DNA from: Russula earlei
Taxonomy: Eukaryota; Basidiomycota; Agaricomycetes; Russulales; Russulaceae
DNA length: 64,000 nt
Direction of reading: 5' to 3'
NCBI GenBank assembly: GCA_025769875.1
Contig: JAGFNK010000043.1
Span: forward strand, 124,001-188,000
In this document: positions 48,277 to 57,974 of the stretch, piece by piece
Numbering within the stretch: the stretch's first letter is position 1
How the letters are laid out: the number at the start of each line of letters is the position of its first letter
Position numbers and translations under genes: made by a program
The notes under the pieces: generated by a model
The model's input: only the letters and a program-made list of their open reading frames with translations
What the model was told of the DNA's origin: nothing
Databases searched by the model: none

Positions 48277-48360
48277 CGCTTAGGCGAAAGCCAGGAAAGG
48301 AAGTCGTGTCTGTTTGCCGAGTTCAACACGGAGGCAAGGTGACTGATCGCATCCTCTGAA

Positions 48361-48602
48361 CTAAGCGAGATTCCCTTGACGGAAGAGCATATTTATTAGT
48401 GCGCGTGATGACATATGTCCCATTCGCTGACTGAGAAGTAGCGTGTGTTGGCTTCCGGAACATGCATGACATCGGTGAGGGTTAATGGAAACTTCCCATG
48501 CCTCCAGATGGTAGGACGGATACAGATCTGGTCCCAATCTGCTTGATGATAGCGTGACCACCAAGGGTAACTGATCCGGTGGCCGGAGCGTAAGTGATTA
48601 AG
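48361..48602 (-). pseudogene. copia 2 GAG-pre-integrase fragment
   Basis: Short frames with LLLSQRMGHMSSRALINML, the pre-integrase zinc-finger region whose first part is usually LWHRRMGH. Frameshifted on both sides relative to the gag-protease frame and the integrase. Confidence 0.6.
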
Positions 48603-49508
48603 TCAAGTCCGGAACGGACTGATGTGATGGGTGGCTCCTGAGTCAATCATCCAGCATGATCTAGTCGCTGAGTAAAGGGAAATGCGAATGTCATTTTCAT
48701 CATCCGAGATCTCCATAATTGTAGCAGTAGTCTCTACTATGTGCGCGTTGACCTTTCTGTTAGTGTCCACGCCAGACTGCCTCTTTTTCTGCGCCTTCTC
48801 CTCCTCATCCTTTTTCTTCTTCCGGCACTCAGGACTCTTGTGACCAGCTTTGTTGCAATAATAACATTTTATTTTGTTTTTATCACTCTGTTTCTTGACC
48901 GGAGCAATTTTGTTAAGGGAAGCGGAGGAGCCGGCCCGACGACTCTCTTCATTGAGAATGTGTTCCTGAATGGCTTTCGGGGAAAGCTTGTTTGGAAGAT
49001 TAGAGCTGAGGATAGCTTGCGTAAGACCAGAGTAAGAGCTGGGAAGTGACTGAATTAGAGTGAGACTGAATTGGAGATTGGTGACGGGCATGTCATTGTT
49101 CTGAAGGTTGATCCTAGTATCATTCAATTTCTGTAGTTGTGGGAACATCGGGCTGGTGTCATCTAGATCAAAACACGTGAAGGCGGTCCAAGAGTTATGT
49201 AGGGACATAGATCCAACGGCGATGCAAGTAGTCTTAAGTTGTTCCCACTTGAGTTTACAGGTGTCGAACTTGGTGTTATCGCTTATCTCTGCGTATATAT
49301 CTTTCTGGAGATGGAGCTGGAAGACGCCTAACAGTATGTCTTCTTCAACGTCCCAATTGCTATCTCCAGAGGGTTTTGTATCGATAAGATGACGCCGGAA
49401 ACCATTCATTCGGGTAATGGCCTCGAAGCAAAATGACCAAGTAGTCCAATTTGATGAATCTAAGATCTCCAGGGGCATTCCCGAGGGGATAGTGAATGTG
49501 GGTGCCAT
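48603..49508 (-). CDS. copia 2 gag and protease
   Basis: 301 codons from the ATG at 49508. Gag region LDSSNWTTWSFCFEAITRMN to ILNEESRR, the CCHC knuckle CYYCNKAGHKSPEC followed by a Lys/Glu-rich stretch, and the protease active site CWMIDSGATHHISPF (intact DSG). A stop at 48603 then cuts off the rest of protease. Confidence 0.87.
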   Translation of the reverse strand: MAPTFTIPSGMPLEILDSSNWTTWSFCFEAITRMNGFRRHLIDTKPSGDSNWDVEEDILLGVFQLHLQKDIYAEISDNTKFDTCKLKWEQLKTTCIAVGSMSLHNSWTAFTCFDLDDTSPMFPQLQKLNDTRINLQNNDMPVTNLQFSLTLIQSLPSSYSGLTQAILSSNLPNKLSPKAIQEHILNEESRRAGSSASLNKIAPVKKQSDKNKIKCYYCNKAGHKSPECRKKKKDEEEKAQKKRQSGVDTNRKVNAHIVETTATIMEISDDENDIRISLYSATRSCWMIDSGATHHISPFRT

Positions 49509-49749
49509 ATGATGTAATGAGGTGAATTGCCAATCCGGACCAGTGGAGCAATTGTAGCCAGATCAATTAGAGATCAAATCAGTATCTTTGACGCGTGATG
49601 TAACTGCGCGCGCGTCAATCCTTTGGTTCCAGGGGCCAAGGGAGTAAGATGTCGTCTGATAACAGAGGTTTGTGGGGAAGGGAGGTGTTATAGGAATAAA
49701 CGTGTGTGGTGATCTCTGTGGATTTTAGATACGGGCAGGGCCCATAACC

Positions 49750-50230
49750 TGTTGAAAATAGACGCAGTATGTGTGATTAGATAGCAGCAGATGATAAGAT
49801 CGCAGGCAGATCTATCAGACAATAGTTCAGTTTGGTTGACACAAAACTGATATAAATAATGTACCTATCAGACAATAGCTACAACGCGTTGTTAGTACTG
49901 TGAGATAAGATGTCATAGTGTAAATACTCACTTCAGTTTGGTTGACACAAAACTGAAGTGATCTACGTACTTTGTGGCGTTCTTAAGTACCTGAGACCGC
50001 CACTAGATGCAGTACAGTTAACTACCATCACGGATCACTAAGTAAGTCCGAGGATCAGTTGTAAGTAGCTACCGATTGTTCTAAATCACTCTATCAATGT
50101 AACTAACGCGTGCTGCAGCATATGAGCTGAGCCGGTGATGCCCGGTCCGGGTGATCCGACTGCGTCAGCGCATCCGAGTTGTGATCACATCACAACACAC
50201 CTGAGACTCTGGGCAGTGCAGATCTCAACA
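49750..50230 (-). repeat. 5' LTR of copia 2
   Basis: 481 bp, matching the interrupted 3' LTR at 38411-39425. TGTTGAAAATAG at one end, ATCTCAACA at the other. Confidence 0.92.
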
Positions 50231-50561
50231 ACGGGTGCACGCACCACCAAAGAAGCCGCAAGGCTGAGGCAACTACTCACCAGATTGGGTCAAGATACCT
50301 ATCTCCTCACAACCCTCACATCGAAAACCAGTCAACCATCGCCATCTGGCAGGAACCCCAAGTTCCATGACTGCACCAAACATACTGAGGCACAACACCA
50401 CTTCTTGCAGCAGTCAACTTGCAGGGGACCAATCTTGCCTACACCCCATCAGAAGAGGAAGAAACTGATGTATTGAAAAAGAGGTCCCAGCTGCAAGAAG
50501 CACAAAGGTTTTGCAATGGAGATGGGAGGAGTAAATGCGCACCACTTGGTCTGAGGGGGTG
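50231..50561 (+). pseudogene. copia 1 RNase H end and purine tract
   Basis: Continuation of copia 1 after the copia 2 insertion. The frame carries KFHDCTKHTEAQHHFLQQ, the C-terminal RNase H motif of copia pol. The purine tract GAGGGGGTG directly precedes the 3' LTR at 50562. Confidence 0.72.
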
Positions 50562-50814
50562 TGTTGGACGTGCAGCCACTAAGTGCCACGTGAACGGACA
50601 GTCCGGACCATATGTGTAAATAATAATTAGAATAATTTAGTTATTGTGTTCGTTTCCTCAGTCTTTTACACACAAGACTGAGGTCAGTACTACACATTCC
50701 TTTACACTCCTTTAAAGCTAATACTGTACATAGCTATCATCCCTATAGGTTAGATAACTAACCAATACAGTCTTTTACACACAAGACTGAGCTATCATCC
50801 CTATAGCTCCAACA
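50562..50814 (+). repeat. 3' LTR of copia 1
   Basis: 253 bp, TGTTGGACGTG to AGCTCCAACA, followed by AGGCC. Uninterrupted reference for the split 5' LTR. Confidence 0.92.
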
Positions 50815-52216
50815 AGGCCTGCATGCACTTTGAGGTGGGACTTGAGCTGGCAAACCAGCTCATTGATGGTGCCTGACATCTTGAGTCCAAGCACACCAGA
50901 GAGCACAATAAGGTCATCTTTGCATTTATATGAGGAAAGTGGTTCTGTAAAACATGAGTGCATCATTGTAAATAGACATTGAGACTCACCATTGAAAGCC
51001 TTAGACCATATGTCCTCTGAGATTTGTGCATCATAAGCTGCATCATTGGTTGTCTTTTGAGCTGCCTTCTCAGCAGCCTCTCTTGTGAGCCAGGCCCTCT
51101 CTTCCTGTTCAGCGAGCCACTGCACCTCAACTTCAGGATGGGCAACAAAATGTGCACTTGTCTTCACAGAATGGTGCATCTTGCGCTTCTGATTTTCCAA
51201 CTCTGTCCTGGCATCAGATGCAGCATGCTTCATGATGGTGCAGTGTGTGTTACTGGAGCTGGTCTCTGCCCTGGCTTGAAGGATCTCCCTTCCCATCAGC
51301 TCCAATGTGAACTCATCTCCTAGAATGTAGTGGGGATTGGTGCATGATGAAAACCAAATGCAATTAAGAGAGACATTGCAGGGGAAGAACTTGTCCTTTG
51401 AGAGTGAGTGAAGGGGGGATGAGCCAGAGAGGGTCTTGGCTGGTGGACATGGCACATGGACGCTCTGACACATTTTGTGTAATGGCTGAAGTGCATTCAT
51501 CCTCCATTGTAGGCAAGGAAGAGGACAGAGCTGAATTAAGCAAGACATGCAGATGTGAAGCAAGGGGAGCTGGTGAAGGGATGGGGGGGGGTTGCAGAAG
51601 ACATGACAGAAGGAGAACACAGATGTGGTGGTGGCAAGTCATTCATGTGGTCTGGCAGTGGCGCAAAGTCCAAGTCATCAGACTCTGTGTCCCAGTCAAA
51701 TGCAACTGGGTCTTCATCTGTTACATCAAGACCATCTTGCGCACTTGTCATCTTGCATGCCCTCATTGGTGTCTGAGCCATCCTGGTCAGAGGACTCAGA
51801 GGGAAGGGGGGAGGATGAGGGAACATTGACAGGAAATGAGATTGGGATGTGCTGAGTGGTGGAGTAAGCTTTGGAAGGTGCAAAATCAGCCTCAACAAAG
51901 ATGGAGGGGTTGAAGGGGTGGATGCCAGTGGAGGAGAACACAGACATGAGGAGCTTGTGGGTCATTGTCTGAGTGTGCACCTTCATGTACTTGACAATGA
52001 TGTTGTAATGTGTGATGGGAATGTTTTCACAGATGTGGTGGTCACAATGAATGGACCAGTTCTGCTGTGTGTGGCAAAAAACTTTGATGTTGAGTGGTTG
52101 GAGCTTGTGTGTGCACTTGGAGGAGAAGGCAATGATGATGATGTTGTGTTGGTATGTGAGTGCCTGGAATCCATCAGTCTCATGAGTTGTGACCATCAAC
52201 AAAAAGGATGACAGGG
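50815..52216 (-). pseudogene. pogo/Tigger-like transposase, middle and C-terminal fragment
   Basis: On the minus strand: FVDGHNSH (second catalytic Asp of DDE_1), then after a one-base shift HETDGFQALTYQHN, CTHKLQPLNIKVF, a coiled-coil stretch (LENQKRKMHHSVK to EEERAWLTREAAEKAAQK), and a SAP-like end LIVLSGVLGLKMSGTINELV. It breaks at 50815 where copia 1 inserted, and continues at 30323. Its other side is broken by the Mutator-like element at 52217. Several frameshifts. Confidence 0.8.
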
Positions 52217-55200
52217 AGTTGACATCTTTTCGCAAAAAGTGTCATGCTCCAGAAATGGTAAGTGCCCCACCAATGTGGCTCCTCAAGGCAATTCCTGTAA
52301 ACCCTGCAATTGTTTTTGAACACAGAATAATAATTATACACACAATGTCAACTTTCATAATGGTGGTTTCAGGAGTTATGGACAACAAAATAAATAATAT
52401 TTAAACTAATCTAAGGGCTCAATTGTGATGCTGAGAAGGCCAGCGCTGCCACACTTGGGGTGAGTGGCGTGAAGGTGCCTGTGGGCAATGATGAGGGGAG
52501 GGCATACACCATGGCTGGGCCGAGGGAGGGAGTGGTTGCAGGGGGCACACATGCCTGAGAACATGCAGCTTGGGCCCACACATGGGCCATGATGGAGAGG
52601 GCATTGGATTTGGTGCACTTACCTGAGCATTCCCCCCCAGCATATGGGTCGCTGTGAATGTGACGGCGCTTGCCCTTGGCAGTGCCAATACTCTTCTCTG
52701 TCAACCCGCACTCATCGGGGAGGCACTTCTGCTTTGGGGCCCATTTGATTCCCATATGGTTGGCAGTCTCCGTCCAAGTGTTTTGATTGGGTGCGATCAC
52801 AGCCTTTTTGGGTAAAGCACTCTGACACTGAGTAGATGCGATTGCAGCGGTTAGGCTATACTTTACCGACCGGTAGGCTTTGACAATGGCTGGGGTTGCC
52901 ATTGCTGGCTCGATCGGCCAATTGATAAGCGACTGTGATAGGCAACTGATATCTTTTGTGAGTGTTTGAATGGATTCCTCTGGTCTTGGAATGCCAGTGC
53001 ATGCATGGGTAATTGAGGACTGTGCTATGAGGCACTTAGGCTTATCATCTGGGAATGTGGTGGGGAAATGGTGTTGGATAGTGGCTATGTGCTTGCAAAA
53101 CTGTACCCTTGGGAAGTCAGGGCAATCGCATATTGATCGACCTAGATCAACAACAAAGAATTTACCCTGTTTAGAAGCCGACGCAACATGGAAGCAGTTG
53201 TCATCAAATTTCTTGATTGAATCTCAGGAAATGCTATTGGCTATTTCCAGGATTTCATGCTGCTGTTTCTCAGCCAGATCAGGGCCCACCAGCCTGACAG
53301 CTTGTTGCGTGCTCTCATTTTGGTAATGAGGCTCCATACCATTCACCAGTGTGTGAATAATATGGTTGATCCTCCAATTCCGCTTCCTGTCAAGCCAATG
53401 CGTTTTTAATACGTGATGATATCTAAATTAAATTAGTAATTAGATCTGGCCATGTCAAATCAATAACATACGCTTCAAGTAACATATTGGTGTCTCCCTC
53501 TGCAAAAATTGTCCTGCTTTTTCAGACAACTTTGGACCACATATGGCTATAAGGCAACCATTTTGAAGCCAGGTAATGCACAAAAGATTGAGGGTTGGAG
53601 GGATCATTTGCAATATCATCCCAAAGCTTGAAGAATGTGGCCATATCCTCTGTATTCACCCAAGCTTTGACCTTGTCCCACAGTGCTCGAAACTTGGTGG
53701 TAATGATGTGTGATCTCATTGTGTGGAGGATGTGCCATGTGCAGAGGTACACTTGGCTCTGTGGGTACACATCCCGAAGTGCTGCGATTTGTGCCTCATC
53801 GTGATCTGTCATTATTACTGAGGGGCAGACAGCAGGACTCGCTTCCTTTAACCAGTTTACAAAAAAGGAAATGATTTCCATGTTGCCATTTGAAGCGAGC
53901 ATCCAGGCAACAGGAACACCTATAGGGAGTATGAGTGCTCCACAACAAGATCCTGGATTCATTCTTACACACCATGCCCCCAATGGTCCCTAGCGATGAT
54001 CATAAATAGAAGCAGATCGACGTATTATGTGTCGCGTTGATACCAATAAATGAGTGGCCAAGGTGCTGGAACATATCCCATTGAAACTTGGTTTGGATGC
54101 AAAGGACAAAGCACCCTTTATGCAGCTTTGAAGTCTGGGGTGGTTCATCAAGCTTATCTTGATAAAAGACTGATATCTTTTCAGCTCTGAGTCTATCAAC
54201 CCACAGCCTCACAGAGACGGCATCTTCTTCATGCAAATGGATGCCCTCTTCATCTATCTGCTGGGCCAATTTCTTGATATCTGCGGGGTTAATGAATTTG
54301 TTGCGAGAATTGTCCGGTGCCACCTCTTGAATGCACCACACCTGTGAATACACTTTCAGATAACTGGCACGACAAAAACTAGATTGATTACATATGATTT
54401 CTCTAATGTCCACCTTAGCTGCTAACATGGATGCAATTTGATCCCACGCTCCGTGTGATAGCTGAGTATACTTGATATTGGCTAATCCGATTTCATGATT
54501 GTGCTCTGCGATATAGCAACCAAGGACCACTGGCATGTCCAGATACAATTTGATTGTGATCTGGCATCAGCATCCTGTTTTCTTAGATTCAATCTTGCAT
54601 TTCCGCTCAGGTTTTTTTTTTACATATTTTGATTCCCCTCCAGACATCCGGCACGAACAAACATAGATGCGCCACTCAGACCAGAGCGGCCCCTTGTTGG
54701 TTTGGGTCAAGGACACAACAAATTGAATGGCATGTGCTTCTTCCTCTTGCTGGTGCCACACATCAAACTCAGCTAGACTACCCCATTGATTGGGATAGTT
54801 GCCCTTTTCTTGGTCGTAAGTGAAGCCACCCTGCTTCCTAGAGGTGGCAGAAGTCTCCATGCCATCAGGAGGGACATTCTGGGTGTTCTGGGATAAAGTG
54901 GCACATGCCGTTTGGTTGAGATCCACATTGAGATCCATGCAAAACATAGTGGGTGGGGCAGTTGGCATGATGATCATCTCAGGCATGGCAGCGGGAACAT
55001 GTGATGTAGTGATTAGGATGACAGGAACTGGATAGCAGGAACTGGAAAGGTTACACTCCTCCCCTCTGTTTGTCCCATTCTCCCACAATTTTGACAACCA
55101 CAATTTTGTTATCAAGTAATTTATTCTTATCATTAAATAATTATTATATTAATTTTATGGATTGTAATAATGTTCAAACACCGATCTGCTGACAAAGTCT

Positions 55201-55246
55201 GATAGTCCGGATTTGGGTGTCACATTTTTGCAAAATTCCAAAGACT
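52217..55246 (-). mobile_element. Mutator-like (MULE) DNA transposon
   Basis: 3030 bp, flanked by the 9-bp duplication ATGACAGGG (52208-52216 and 55247-55255), the length expected of MULEs. Ends are imperfect inverted repeats (AGTTGACATCTTTTCGCAAA against AGTCTTTGGAATTTTGCAAA). Carries one transposase gene on the minus strand. It sits inside the pogo-like transposase gene, exactly between its ITDDPVI and ILFVDGH coding stretches. Confidence 0.85.
52411..55133 (-). pseudogene. MULE transposase pseudogene
   Basis: Order: N-region with WGSLAEFDVWHQQEEEAHAI and IYVCSC; YIAEHNHEIG; MULE DDE core (GINATHNT, VIMTDHDEAQIAALRDVYP, CTWHILHTMR); and a C-terminal SWIM zinc finger (CDCPDFPRVQFCKH). The first catalytic Asp of the core is Asn (GINATHNT). 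Three in-frame stops (at about 54567, 53522 and 53224), all TGA, break the frame, plus one intron-like GT-AG stretch around 53425-53472. Dead element, otherwise full length. Confidence 0.85.
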
Positions 55247-55523
55247 ATGACAGGGTCATCAGTGACCTTGTGGTCCAGAGTGAAGGGAATGAAGGCATGG
55301 CAGAACCATGACAAACCAATTTTGTTGTCTGTCCACCTGTTTTTGGATGTGGCAATCCCCCCAATTGGAGCATCCAGATTGGATCTGTGGTGGACCAGGA
55401 GAGGCCTGTTTGAAAGGACAAACACTGGGGGAACAGACAACCTGGAGGGCAAAATACACTCAATGATGGTGACAAGTTTGAGGGAATTGGAATGCACATG
55501 ATAAAATTTGCTTTTCTTGAGGG
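55247..55523 (-). pseudogene. pogo/Tigger-like transposase, core fragment
   Basis: Minus-strand frame SLKLVTIIECILPSRLSVPP, GGIATSKNRWTDNKIGLSWF, CHAFIPF, ending DDPVI at the MULE duplication: the DDE_1 core between the first and second catalytic Asp. The frame continues without shift from the piece at 57099-57006 across the solo LTR. Confidence 0.82.
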
Positions 55524-57005
55524 TGTCAAGACTCACTGTTGAACTATCCAGTTCAAGAGTGAGGGATAAGCTCAAAGATGAGTCGATAAACGTCCAAGAC
55601 GGCGTGGGCAAGAAGTAGAGTCCAGAGTAGTAACAGATACCAGAGAGGTATTGTTACTGTGAGAGTCGAGCAGTCACGCAGAGGAGAGGCCAGGATAGTC
55701 ACAAGGGGACGGTCCTTAAAGGAGTATCCCAGGGATGGAGAGTGCTGTAAACAAATGGACAGTCTGAGGACTGTCCGCTACTTTATTGAGCGCTTATATA
55801 CTACAAGAGAACTGCTAAATAGGGAACAAGTCATAACCTTGTTATCAAGCACAATAGAGTGATGAGTAAGAAGTCAGAGTGCGCTTACTGAGCATGCTCA
55901 GTCATGCTCAGTAAGCTGCTGAGTAAGAAGGCTTCTCTTGATGAGTAAGAGCTTTCATTGTCCACGTGTTCACTGTTTTAGTGCACATGCGAGCACCTGA
56001 TTCATTTTCTGTTAGTTAGTTTAGGGCCGGTGTTAAGATTCTCTTGATTCTCCAACTGTCATCTGTTTCTGCTGACTCATCTGTGATTACTCATGTGTCT
56101 GCTTATCAATCTGGCTTAGTGATTGCTTACTGAATGCTTACTGATTGCTTACTGATTCATGACAGATACTAGGAAAGAATGACTCACGCGTGAGTCATTT
56201 CTAACATTCTGAATTGCGCTTTCTGTATTTGGAAACTACTGGTTCTCAGCTATGTGCACCCCAAGTTTCGTACAAATCGGATCAGCAGTTATTGAGATAT
56301 TGTATAAATAGTCTGTGGTACCAAAAGTCGAGCCTTACGCTCGACTTACACTTTTAACAAGACAACCATCTTGTCAACTGATCTAAAACAAAATTATAGT
56401 GCAGACTCTACGTGAAAGAGGTCCTCTCTTTTCTACATTCAATCTTCGTGAGATAATATCAAAGGGTTCGAAGTCTAGTGCTTGAACTATATCAAGCAAC
56501 TCTTTCACTAAAAGAGTCGGTACTAAGATCCGTCAGATCTTAACAGCCGGTCATTTGAGGACTTGTAGTTTGGTTAGGGAATAGTGTTATCTTATAAGGC
56601 CCTTATATAGTTCTATTAGGGTCCTTAGAGTCGACCCTAATACTTCTATTAAGGTCCTTAGTATTGCCTTATAGGTCGTTCTATAGTTATTTGAGTTGAT
56701 CTAATAACACGTTGTAGGGCCTTTGATACTAGGTTAGTGCCTATTGTAGAGTTCCTAGAGTCATTCCAAAGGGTCCTTAGGAAGGCCCTAATACTGTCCT
56801 TTGTTGTTAGAAGGGTTGCCTTTAAGTGGGGCTTGCTGTATGTCGATTGTGCCGAGAATCGCTCGTGCAACAATGCATGCGCGATATTGTGGACACCTCT
56901 ACTCACCCCTTTTGCTCATGTGAACAGGGTGACACCATAGAGGCTGGGTTTCCTCTTATAAGGAAGGGTCCTTCAAGGGCCCTCTCCGGAGAATGGTTCA
57001 TGACA
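55524..57005 (-). repeat. Solo LTR, family B, copy 2, with nested solo LTR
   Basis: Reverse complement of the family B LTR at 36490-37448, flanked by GAGGG (55519-55523 and 57006-57010). Its length of 1482 bp includes a 515-bp nested LTR plus 5-bp duplication. Removing the LTR restores the pogo-like reading frame. Confidence 0.9.
56031..56545 (+). repeat. Nested solo LTR, family C
   Basis: 515 bp, TGTTAAGATT to AGATCTTAACA, flanked by GCCGG (56026-56030 and 56546-56550); the uninterrupted family B LTR has GCCGG once. Contains TATAAATAG near 56304. No internal genes; parent element not in the window. Confidence 0.88.
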
Positions 57006-57099
57006 GAGGGTGCATAGGTGAAAATATTTTTTGTACTGTTTGTGGCCTCCACCAAGTTGCAAACCCTTCTCATCCATATTCCAGATGTGCTCTGGTGGG
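57006..57099 (-). pseudogene. pogo/Tigger-like transposase, first-Asp fragment
   Basis: 94 bp between the solo LTR and gypsy copy B. On the minus strand it encodes PPEHIWNMDEKGLQLGGG: the N-M-D-E-K-G motif bears the first catalytic Asp of pogo-like transposases. It reads in frame into 55523. The N-terminal part (HTH domains) should lie beyond the gypsy insertion, outside the window. Confidence 0.82.
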
Positions 57100-57927
57100 T
57101 GTTACGAACCAAGGCCAAGTCCTGGCCGAAGATTGTCCTATTTTACTCAAGAAGAACCTCCCTCACTTTGCATTGCCGACTCCCTTCCATTTTCTGGGCT
57201 ATCCCCCCTGCGGTACAAGATATTGCTATTGCAAAGGCACTATAACACGACCAGGCACCAGTTTCCTAATCGGGTAATCATCGCGTGGCAGCCACATGGC
57301 CACTCAGCCACCATGGACCCGAAACAGCAGCACAAACTCTTAGAAACTGTTGCATAAATCATCTGACGTCATCAAGGCTCCAATGACATCATGGCTGACT
57401 GAGCGACTCCACAGTGACCTCATAGGCTCACTAAGCGCTCCACAGTGACATCATAATGATGTCATCGCTCCACAATGATCAGTAATGCGCTCAGTAAGCC
57501 TGAAAGTTGACACAAGCAAGTTTATGCCTCTGTAGTCCTATTGGATGGTACCAAAGAGTCTAGAATAGTCCCAGTGCTTTGTAATCGACCCTGTATACTG
57601 TATATAAGCCCCAATGAAGCATGGCAGTCGTCAGACTGTCCATTTGTGATACTCTCATCCTCCTGGGTACTCCCCTGCGACTGCTCAGTTTAAAGTCCAC
57701 TCTCGTCTTCAAGGTACTCTTCAACGACCGCCTTGTTTAAAGCCCCTTGCTACACTGGCCACTAGCCTTCGCCTTTGTCTCTTGCAACACCTACCAGTCC
57801 CTATCTGGTACCTCCTCGTCGTTTGGCTCGTCCTCTTGTTCAACGCCGCCTTCGCCGCGTACCATCTGTTCCAACCCTTGCCCACCTGCTCCTGAGTCCT
57901 TAGTGATCAGCAGTACGTGTCTTGACA
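57100..57927 (+). repeat. 5' LTR of gypsy copy B
   Basis: 828 bp, TGTTACGAACC to TGTCTTGACA. Holds the promoter (57601-57608) and a splice donor at 57912/57913. Confidence 0.93.
57601..57642 (+). promoter_or_regulatory. LTR promoter: TATA box and likely RNA start
   Basis: TATATAAG at 57601-57608. About 25-30 bp downstream is AGACTGTCCA (57633-57642), the complement of the primer site at 57930-57939, so transcription probably starts at about 57631-57633. ATGs at 57614 and 57621 fall just upstream of that start. Confidence 0.7.
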
Positions 57928-57974
57928 TCTGGACAGTCTCTCATCATTCTTGTATTGACCAGCCAACACTCAAG
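57913..57974 (+). other. Predicted leader intron 1 (creates AUG of ORF1, removes primer site)
   Basis: 62 nt, donor A|GTACGT, a branch-like TTGAC about 20 nt before the acceptor CTCAAG|TG. Joining 57912 (A) to 57975-57976 (TG) yields ATG with A at -3. It contains the LTR end and the primer site 57930-57939. The same intron with the same length is present in copy A (46013-46074). Confidence 0.6.
57930..57939 (+). other. Self-primer binding site
   Basis: TGGACAGTCT, two bases after the LTR, is a perfect 10-nt complement to AGACTGTCCA at the predicted RNA 5' end. This is the arrangement of Tf1-type retrotransposons, which prime from a fold-back of their own RNA instead of a tRNA. Conserved in copy A (46057-46048, minus). 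Confidence 0.65.

Larger units (their letters stand above)
38411..50230 (-). mobile_element. Ty1/copia retrotransposon 2
   Basis: LTRs of about 480 bp (38411-39425 with insertion; 49750-50230), TGTTGAAAAT to ATCTCAACA, nearly identical, flanked by ACAGG (38406-38410) and ACGGG (50231-50235), a target duplication with one difference. Minus orientation: gag-protease 49508-48603, integrase 48276-47617, RT/RNase H 47156-46889 plus 40711-39463. The primer site GGTTATGGGCCC (49749-49738, minus) adjoins the 5' LTR and is the initiator-Met tRNA anticodon-region type used by copia. A purine tract (complement of 39426-39435) precedes the 3' LTR. Confidence 0.92.
30324..50814 (+). mobile_element. Ty1/copia retrotransposon 1, heavily nested
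   Basis: Starts TGTTGGA and ends TCCAACA, flanked by a 5-bp target duplication AGGCC (30319-30323 and 50815-50819). LTRs are about 250 bp (30324-33947 after an insertion; 50562-50814). Its own internal DNA is 33948-36489, 37449-38410 and 50231-50561; the rest is later insertions. Order gag, zinc knuckle, protease, RT/RNase H marks it as copia in plus orientation. Multiple stops make it dead. It interrupts the pogo-like transposase gene. LTR-to-LTR differences are several per 250 bp, so it is older than the elements nested within it. Confidence 0.9.

Noticed and set aside
50775..51620. Single 281-codon minus-strand ORF
   Set aside because: It runs across the copia 1 LTR boundary at 50814; only the part above 50815 belongs to the pogo-like transposase, and its first third is out of the transposase frame.
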